From assembly GCF_008642235.1 (NCBI RefSeq), contig NZ_SJEV01000001.1, forward strand, positions 1,178,001 to 1,242,000: DNA of 64,000 nt. Direction: 5' to 3'. Within the stretch, counting starts at the first letter, position 1; each line of letters starts with the position of its first letter. Positions 58,331-64,000 of this stretch are shown in pieces. Origin of the DNA: Planctomonas psychrotolerans (GTDB taxonomy: Bacteria > Actinomycetota > Actinomycetes > Actinomycetales > Microbacteriaceae). Below the pieces are notes generated by a model that saw only the letters and a list, made by a program, of their open reading frames with translations, searched no databases and was not told where the DNA came from. A program made the position numbers and the translations under genes.

Positions 58331-60028
58331 CCGTAGGGCAGGTCCGCCCGGTGCTCCAGTGCGCCTTCCACGTGGAACTCGACCGTCTCCGCGCCGGATC
58401 GGAAACGCACCCCGTCGTCGAGGAACTCCACCGTGGTCTGCTCGCCCGTGCCGAAGTCGCGCGGGTACGGCACGAGGAGCGTGCGGTAGCCGTTCCGGGC
58501 GGGGGTCGATTCCGTGACCGCGATTCCGTCGTCGGTCGCGGCCACCTCGCACCGATACGCCTGCCCCTCCTCGAGAACGCCCGAGAGTGCGTCCTCGGGC
58601 AGCGTCAGGGTCGTGTCGAAGGAGAGGCCACCGTGCTCGGTCGTCGCCAGAGGGGACACGAGTTCGTGGCGGCAGCTCGCGACGGCGAGGACGTCGTCCA
58701 TGCCTGCCGTCCCGCGGAACGCGAGCCCGGGGTTCAGCCAGCCTCCCCCGCCGAGATGACGGACCGAGCTCACGAACTGGAGCAGTCGTCCCGAACCGAA
58801 GGTGATGTCCACCACACCCGTCGCGTCGTACACGCCGTCCGCCTGCGCCTGCACCGCCGCGGAAATGCGACCGCGGTGGATGACCCCACGGTGCGAGGGC
58901 ACGCCCTCCGCCCGGGCAGCAGAAGCACGGTCGTCGAGCTGTGCCGCCGTCGGGCGGTCGGTGTCGGCGAAGCCGAGGGTGATCGCCGACGCCAGGAAGG
59001 CGAGCGCCAGCGAGGAGTAGTGGCCGTCCGCCGTATACGTCTCGTATCCCACCCGGAGGCGGGGGTCGAGCGCGTTCTGCACCGGCGAGAACGGACCGTC
59101 GGGTCGCTGCCACATCTCGAGCGACGAGTAGGCCCGCCAGGCCGCTGTGGCCGCCGCGTCGCGGTCCGATTCGGTGCCGATGCCGGCGACCCGCGAGCCC
59201 GTGAAGAGCGCGATCTGGGCCGCGAGCACCCACGTCTGGCCGGTACTGCGATAGCCGGAGGCCATCGACCCGTCGGACAGTTGCATGATCAGGCTGCGTC
59301 GGAGGCCCGTCGCGAGGAACGACTCCAGGCGCTCCCGGTTACGGCCGTCGTAGCCGCTGTTCAGCAGATCGGTCAGGTGCACCCGGGTGAACAGGTCGTA
59401 GGCGTTGGGAAGGCCGGGCTCCCGGTACATGCCGAGGTCGAGGTCGAATCCGGCCGTGGCGTTCGGCTCGAAGAACACGTCCAGCCAGTCGTCGAACTGC
59501 TCCGGTGGCGTCGGGGACAGCCCCGCCCGCATCCGCAGCCACTCCCCGCTCATCCACACGGCGGCCCAGTTGGACGGCGGCGACGACCGGAACGACGACG
59601 TGACCTCGACGGATGCGATCTGCTCGGCGATCCGCTCCCGCTCCGGCAGGTCCTCGGCGAGCGCTGTGAAGGTCTTGAGGATTGGGCGGCCAGGTGAAGT
59701 CGCGATGGGTGAACCGCGACGTCACCCCGAGGGTCTGGCGATTGAACCCGGAAGCGTGCGGGGGTAGCTCGGGATCGGCCGTGTGGGCGAGCGTGGCCGA
59801 GAGGATCCGGGCGGCCCGCTCCCGGTAGACCTCCGTGCCGGAACCGCCGAGGAACGAGCCGTCCGCCGTCTGCGCGGCCAGGACGGCGCAGCACCACCCG
59901 TAGTAGGAGCTTCCGTACTGGGTCGGGGTGTCGAAGACCGGATCGTGGAGGGTCCCGTCGGCCTGCAGGTTGCCGGCGAAGGAGTCCACCCCGGTCGCCA
60001 GAAGTTCCCAGGGGGTGCGCTCCGACAC
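58096..60028 (-). pseudogene. Frameshifted carbohydrate-related protein (alpha/alpha-toroid-like), about 640 residues if repaired
   Basis: The 5' part starts at GTG 60028 (GAAGGAG upstream) with SERTPWELLATGVDSFAGN and runs to FTHRDFTWPPNP; the remainder continues in another frame as ILKTFTALAEDLPERERIAE...VWMSGEWLRMRAGL. One extra base near 59682-59683 separates them (CCCAATCCTC where CCC ATC CTC is expected). Trp/Tyr/Gly-rich helical repeats (YYGWCCAVLAAQ, YRSTGQTWVLAAQIAL, DGHYSSLALAFLA) and a C-terminal beta region resemble polysaccharide lyases or unsaturated-glycoside enzymes; the family is not certain. It diverges from an enolase-superfamily dehydratase. Either a true pseudogene or a sequencing error. 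Confidence 0.75.
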
Positions 60029-60237
60029 GTTTCTCCTTCTCAGCCTCGTGGGCTGGCCCGCCAACCCCCTCAGCACTGTACGGGAGCGCCGAATCGACCG
60101 GGACACCGGTACGGACCGGAACCCGAGATCGGTCGACCGGCCGCATTCCCCTCCGGGTGATCCGGGAATCCGCAGCCCGACGGGTAACGTGACTGGCGAA
60201 CAGGGCCCGGCACCGAGCGCCCAGGAAGGTTTGCCGC
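60029..60237. other. Divergent intergenic region before the dehydratase gene
   Basis: 209 bp with ribosome sites at both ends (AAGGAG for the minus gene, GGAAGG for the plus gene). CGGTCGACCG (60130-60139) is a perfect 10-bp palindrome, and CCGG-rich inverted words occur nearby; GC content makes these weak evidence. No gene is seen. Confidence 0.4.
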
Positions 60238-61368
60238 ATGACACTTCCCACTGACCAACTGCACGGAGCGGCCGACACGCGGACCGACGCCACGGTGGTC
60301 GGCGTCACGACCACTCCCCTCACCGCGTCGATGCCGCGCCCGTGGGTGCCGGACGCCCCGTGGCTGCACGTGATCCGAGTCGAGGTCGAATGCTCCGACG
60401 GCACGGTCGGGTCGGGACTGTCGTGGACGCCGACCATCGGAGCGGCCGCCGTGCGAGCCCTGATCGACACCGACATCACCACCTTCGTGCGCGGTCGATC
60501 CGCCGATCCGCAACACCTCTGGCCCGAGCTCTGGCGCCACCTGCACGAGGCGGGCGGCGGAGGAGTCACGACCATCGCCATGGCCGGCATCGACACCGCG
60601 CTCTGGGATGCCGCGGGGATACGCCGCACCGCGTCCCTCGTCGATCTGATCGGCAGGCGTCGGGACAGCGTCCCCGTCTACGGCAGCGGAGTGAATCTGC
60701 ACTATCCGCTGGACGAACTGGTGGCGCAGGCCGAGCGCTGGGTCGCCGCCGGCTACGACGCCGTGAAGATGAAGGTCGGGAAGCCCGACATCGCCGAGGA
60801 CGTGGATCGGGTGGCCGCAGTCCGCGACGTGATCGGCCGGGACCGACGGCTCCGCATCGATGCCAATCAGCGGTGGGACCTGCCCACGGCACAGGCCGCG
60901 ATCGACCGGTTGAGCGAGTTCGACCTGGATTGGATCGAGGAACCGCTGCGGGCGGATGACACGGCCGGATACCGGCACCTGCATGGCTCGTGCACCGTCC
61001 CCATCGCCCTCGGCGAGAACCTGCACACCGTTCACCGCTTCCGCGACCTGCTGGACGCCCCCGGCGTCGACATCGTGCAACCGAACGTCGTGCGGGTGGG
61101 AGGCATCACCCCGTTCCTCGAGATCGCCGATCTGGCCGCCGAGCGCGACGTTCCCCTTGCTCCGCACCTGTTGCCCGAACTGTCCGGTCAGCTCGCCATG
61201 GTGCTCGCCGCGGAAACGGAGGTGGAGGCGGTGGAGGAGGCCGACCTCACCGCCCTCGGACTGCTCGCCGGTCCGGCCCCCGTGCGCGTGGACAGCGGCA
61301 GGCTGACCACCACCGGCGCACCGGGCTGCGGCATTCGACTGGTCGGGAGTCCCGCCGGACGTTCCTGA
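60238..61368 (+). CDS. Enolase-superfamily sugar acid dehydratase (mandelate racemase/muconate lactonising type)
   Basis: A 376-residue enzyme with the MR-type capping domain and TIM barrel. Catalytic and metal residues: KMK at 177-179, Asp208 (RIDANQRWD), Glu234/235 (WIEEPL), Glu260 (LGENL) and His310 (APHLLPE). Acid-sugar dehydratases of this subgroup abstract the alpha proton of an aldonate or aldarate and eliminate water. Substrate unknown; galactonate, glucarate or gluconate are options. It lies upstream of LacI and the Gfo/Idh-DUF993 operon. GGAAGG precedes ATG 60238. Confidence 0.88.
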   Translation: MTLPTDQLHGAADTRTDATVVGVTTTPLTASMPRPWVPDAPWLHVIRVEVECSDGTVGSGLSWTPTIGAAAVRALIDTDITTFVRGRSADPQHLWPELWRHLHEAGGGGVTTIAMAGIDTALWDAAGIRRTASLVDLIGRRRDSVPVYGSGVNLHYPLDELVAQAERWVAAGYDAVKMKVGKPDIAEDVDRVAAVRDVIGRDRRLRIDANQRWDLPTAQAAIDRLSEFDLDWIEEPLRADDTAGYRHLHGSCTVPIALGENLHTVHRFRDLLDAPGVDIVQPNVVRVGGITPFLEIADLAAERDVPLAPHLLPELSGQLAMVLAAETEVEAVEEADLTALGLLAGPAPVRVDSGRLTTTGAPGCGIRLVGSPAGRS

Positions 61369-61381
61369 CCGGGATGCCCTT

Positions 61382-61399
61382 CGGGAATATGCTTTCCCG
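61382..61399. promoter_or_regulatory. LacI-type operator upstream of lacI (autoregulation)
   Basis: CGGGAA-N6-TTCCCG (18 bp). Its right half GCTTTCCCG is identical to that of the site at 62535-62543, suggesting the same regulator. Confidence 0.55.
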
Positions 61400-61426
61400 C
61401 AGGACACCGCGACAGGAAGGGGCCTC

Positions 61427-62476
61427 GTGACGACCGCGCGCAAGGCCCCGATCACCCTGCACGATGTCGCGCGGGAGGCGGGTGTATCGCTCGCCACGGC
61501 GTCCCGGTCGCTGAACGGCAGTGCCCGCAGGGTCAACGAGGACTACCGGAAGCGCGTGCTCGCGGCGGCCGCCAAGCTCAACTACACGCCGAACACGTCG
61601 GCGCAGGCCGTGGCGAAGGGGACGACGAACACCGTCGCCCTGCTCGTGGCCGACATCGCCGACCCGTACTTCTCGTCCATCGCGGCGGGTGTCATCCGCA
61701 GTGCCGAGGACGCCGGGCTCATCGTCACGATGGCCGCCACCGAACGGAGCCCCGAACGGGAGTTGACCCTCGTCCGCGCGCTCCGCGGCCAGCGCCCTCG
61801 CGTGCTCATCCTCGCCGCCAGCCGGGTCGCGGAAGAGGCGTCGCAGGACGCCCTCATCGCCGAGCTCGCGGCGTTCGAAGCGATGGGGGGCCGCGTCGTG
61901 TTCATCAGCCGGAACGAGCTCGACTTCGACTCGGTGCTGGTGGACAACTACGGGGGTGCGCGCCAGCTCGCCGAGGAACTCATCGGTCTCGGCTATCGGC
62001 GATTCGCCGCTCTCGCGGGCGACCTGTCGTTGCTCACCGCCCAGGACCGGATCGCCGGTTTCACCGACGGCCTCGCGGCGCACGGCATCGAGCTCCCTCC
62101 CGATCGCCTCGTGCGCACCGGATTCACCCGCGACGGTGGTCACGCGGGGATGCTCGAACTGGCCGGGCGCGGTCTCGACGACGTGGAACTCGTGTTCACC
62201 GTGAACGATGTCATGGCCGTGGGAGCGATGTCGGCACTGCGGGAGAGCGGTCGCGAGCCCGGCGTCGACGTGGGAATCGCCGGCTTCGACGACATCCAGA
62301 CGGCCCGAGACGTGACCCCGGCTCTCACCACGGTGCGCATCCCGCTCGAGGAGGTGGGCCGCCGCGCCATCGCGAGGGCCCTGCTACCCTCCCCGGAAAG
62401 CGGCGAGCCGGCGACTCCCACGGCCACGGAGGTCATGCTCCGCGCGAGCACGCCCGGTCCCCGCCCAGGCGGCTGA
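61427..62476 (+). CDS. LacI family transcriptional regulator
   Basis: A 349-residue repressor. Helix-turn-helix ITLHDVAREAGVSLATASRSLNG (about residues 9-31), hinge NTSAQAVAKGTTNTVALLVAD, and effector domain with ISRNELDFDSVLVDNYGGARQLAEEL, VFTVNDVMAVGAM and AGFDDIQTA. GTG 61427 with AGGAAGGGG. It probably controls itself and the following Gfo/Idh-DUF993 operon through the palindromes at 61382 and 62528. Confidence 0.93.
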   Translation: MTTARKAPITLHDVAREAGVSLATASRSLNGSARRVNEDYRKRVLAAAAKLNYTPNTSAQAVAKGTTNTVALLVADIADPYFSSIAAGVIRSAEDAGLIVTMAATERSPERELTLVRALRGQRPRVLILAASRVAEEASQDALIAELAAFEAMGGRVVFISRNELDFDSVLVDNYGGARQLAEELIGLGYRRFAALAGDLSLLTAQDRIAGFTDGLAAHGIELPPDRLVRTGFTRDGGHAGMLELAGRGLDDVELVFTVNDVMAVGAMSALRESGREPGVDVGIAGFDDIQTARDVTPALTTVRIPLEEVGRRAIARALLPSPESGEPATPTATEVMLRASTPGPRPGG

Positions 62477-62520
62477 CGACCCTCCCCTTCGCACTCTTGC
62501 CGTTCCGCGCTCGCGCCGCC

Positions 62521-62541
62521 TATACTTGGTAAGCGCTTTCC
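62521..62541 (+). promoter_or_regulatory. -10 box and LacI operator of the Gfo/Idh-DUF993 operon
   Basis: TATACT (62521-62526) is close to the consensus -10. GGTAAGCGCTTTCC (62528-62541), a palindrome with one mismatched pair around AAGCGCTT, covers the expected start point near 62533. Repression by LacI would be direct. Confidence 0.75.
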
Positions 62542-62602
62542 CGGATGGCGGAAGGCCGCGAGCGACGGGGCTGTGGCGCCTCGGGGAACGGGAAGTGGAA
62601 CA

Positions 62603-63748
62603 GTGTCAGAGTCGACAATCGGCATCATCGTCAACGGGGCGTCCGGCCGCATGGGTTACCGTCAGCATCTCGTCCGGTCCCTCCTCGCCATCCGCGATGC
62701 GGGTGGCGTGGAACTGGCCGATGGCAGCCGCAGGCAGATCGAGCTCATGATCGTCGGCCGCAGCGAGACGAAGCTGCGCGAACTCGCCGAGAAGCACGGC
62801 ATCGAGCACTACACGACCGACCTCGACAGCGCGCTGGCGGACCCGCGCTGGCAGATCTACTTCGACGCCCTGGTGACCCAGGCCCGGGTGCCGGCGATCA
62901 AGAAGGCGATCGCGGCCGGAAAGCACGTGTACACCGAAAAGCCGACCGCCGAGAACTACGAGCAGGCCGTGGAACTGGCCGAACTGGCCGAGTCCGCCGG
63001 CATCAAGAACGGCGTCGTGCACGACAAGCTCTACCTGCCCGGGTTGCAGAAGCTCAAGCGACTGATCGATTCGGGCTTCTTCGGCCGCATCCTCTCGGTG
63101 CGGGGCGAATTCGGCTACTGGGTGTTCGAGGGGGACTGGCAGCCCGCACAGCGCCCCAGCTGGAACTACCGCACGGAGGACGGCGGAGGAATCGTCGTCG
63201 ACATGTTCCCGCACTGGAGCTACGTTCTCGAGAACCTCTTCGGCCGCATCGACAGCGTGTACGCGCGGACGGCGACCCACATCCCCACCCGTACCGATGA
63301 GCAGGGCGCCGAGTACACCGCTACCGCCGAGGATGCGGTGTACGCGGTGTTCGACATCGAGGGCGGCATCGTCGCGCAGCTCAACTCGAGCTGGGTCGTT
63401 CGGGTGAACCGCAAGGAGCTCGTGGAGTTCCAGGTCGAGGGCACGCACGGCAGCGCCGTGGTCGGACTATTCGGAGCCAAGATCCAGCCGCGCACCGCCA
63501 CCCCGAAGCCGGTGTGGAACCCGGACCTCGCGGAGACGCACGACTACATGGCGGACTGGCTCGAGGTGCCGACGAACGACGTGTACGAGAACGGGTTCAA
63601 GACGCAGTGGGAGCAGTTCCTGCGGCACGTCGTGGAGGACGGACCCAACGAGTTCGACTTCCGGGCCGGCGCGCGCGGCATGAAGCTCGCCGAGGCGGGT
63701 CTCGAGTCCAACGCGACCGGCCGTCGCATCGACCTCCCCCAAGACTGA
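62603..63748 (+). CDS. Gfo/Idh/MocA family oxidoreductase
   Basis: A 381-residue NAD(P)-dependent sugar oxidoreductase: GIIVNGASGRMGYRQHLVRSL at the N-terminus (an unusual Rossmann loop, closer to dihydrodipicolinate reductase-like GASGRMG), VYTEKPTAENYEQAVELA, and GGGIVVDMFPHWSYVLENLFG with the catalytic Asp/His. A tail of WNPDLAETHDYM follows. It is first in an operon with a DUF993 protein seven bases downstream, a pairing seen in actinobacterial sugar catabolism. GTG 62603 was chosen for the downstream start of the conserved core; GGGAAG precedes it. Confidence 0.88.
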   Translation: MSESTIGIIVNGASGRMGYRQHLVRSLLAIRDAGGVELADGSRRQIELMIVGRSETKLRELAEKHGIEHYTTDLDSALADPRWQIYFDALVTQARVPAIKKAIAAGKHVYTEKPTAENYEQAVELAELAESAGIKNGVVHDKLYLPGLQKLKRLIDSGFFGRILSVRGEFGYWVFEGDWQPAQRPSWNYRTEDGGGIVVDMFPHWSYVLENLFGRIDSVYARTATHIPTRTDEQGAEYTATAEDAVYAVFDIEGGIVAQLNSSWVVRVNRKELVEFQVEGTHGSAVVGLFGAKIQPRTATPKPVWNPDLAETHDYMADWLEVPTNDVYENGFKTQWEQFLRHVVEDGPNEFDFRAGARGMKLAEAGLESNATGRRIDLPQD

Positions 63749-63755
63749 GCGCACC

Positions 63756-64000
63756 ATGACCGACCTGCTCACGCTCGACCCGTCCGGCGCCGTCGGCAGG
63801 GTGGAACTGCACCCCGCCCCGGGGTTCTCGCGCCCCGCAGCCCCGCTCACCGCCCGGCTGGCCTACGCCGCCGCGCACGTCGTGCCGAAGCCGTGGGGCG
63901 ACAACACCCCCGGGCAGCCCGCGGACATCGACTGGGATGCCACCCTCGCCTTCCGGCATTCGGTGTGGTCGTGGGGCCTCGGTGTCGCCGATGCCATGGA
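63756..64000 (+). CDS. DUF993 family protein (dihydrodipicolinate synthase-like), 5' part
   Basis: The frame runs open to the window edge (81 complete codons). The sequence MTDLLTLDPSGAVG, then LTARLAYAAAHVV, DNTPGQPADIDWDATLAFRHSVWSWGLGVADAMD, matches the start of DUF993 proteins, a TIM-barrel group related to dihydrodipicolinate synthase. A Schiff-base lysine, if any, lies outside the window. Coupling to Gfo/Idh suggests that it cleaves or dehydrates the oxidised sugar. Confidence 0.82.
   Translation, partial: MTDLLTLDPSGAVGRVELHPAPGFSRPAAPLTARLAYAAAHVVPKPWGDNTPGQPADIDWDATLAFRHSVWSWGLGVADAM

Noticed and set aside
60130-60139. CGGTCGACCG palindrome as operator of the enolase-superfamily gene
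   Set aside because: Short palindromes of this composition are frequent in this GC range and it lacks a matching second site.

Overview
The window is high-GC DNA from an actinobacterium, most likely of the family Microbacteriaceae (order Micrococcales). The evidence is gene content and order: a coproporphyrin-dependent haem pathway (hemQ, actinobacterial Fe-S type hemH, CgoX-type hemY), NucS in place of MutS/MutL, and the actinobacterial block fhaA-fhaB-pstP-rodA-pbpA-pknA-pknB beside a class E sortase. GTG starts, 4-bp ATGA/GTGA stop-start overlaps and apparently leaderless promoters are common. I see no rRNA, CRISPR array, insertion sequence or prophage block, and no gene-free stretch longer than 300 bases.

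Layout. 1-2 kb: end of an acrylyl-CoA reductase-like gene, a DUF1304 membrane protein and a cytoplasmic NUC1-type nuclease. 2.0-8.3 kb (minus): hemQ-hemH-hemC-hemD-hemB-hemL. 8.3-15.5 kb: accessory catabolic genes (secreted GH43, alpha/beta hydrolase, aldo/keto reductase, racemase-like protein, YihT-like aldolase, FGGY kinase), three of which carry in-frame tandem repeats. 15.5-21.4 kb: hemE-hemY coupled to three envelope-type genes (minus), a flavodoxin-like gene and hemA (plus). 21.4-23.2 kb: two GNAT acetyltransferases and a degenerate Nudix protein. 23.2-28.9 kb: a KdgD/SDR/Gfo-Idh operon divergent from a LacI regulator, followed by an M24-fold protein lacking its metal ligands; two matching palindromes tie these together. 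29-35 kb: ppc, an M13 peptidase and a nucleobase permease. 35.4-43.2 kb: ThuA plus Gfo/Idh, MATE, MFS, nucS, a HAD phosphatase, an unknown protein and a VIT1/CCC1 transporter. 43.3 kb: tRNA-Leu(CAG) with its own terminator. 43.6-54.2 kb: the cell division/cell wall signalling cluster, convergent with sortase, a 52-residue membrane protein and a trpG/pabA amidotransferase. 54.2-64 kb: sugar metabolism (GH42 beta-galactosidase, TetR with MFS exporter, a frameshifted carbohydrate-related gene, an enolase-superfamily dehydratase, LacI, Gfo/Idh and the start of a DUF993 aldolase-like gene).

How genes work together. HemA-HemL-HemB-HemC-HemD-HemE-HemY-HemH-HemQ form a complete route from glutamyl-tRNA to haem b. 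FhaA/FhaB read phosphorylation by PknA/PknB, PstP reverses it, and RodA with PbpA polymerise and crosslink peptidoglycan. The two LacI-controlled blocks each combine Gfo/Idh oxidoreductases with Schiff-base aldolase-type enzymes, suggesting oxidative degradation of plant-derived sugars or sugar acids. Identities were judged by reading motifs in the translated sequence; no database search was run.
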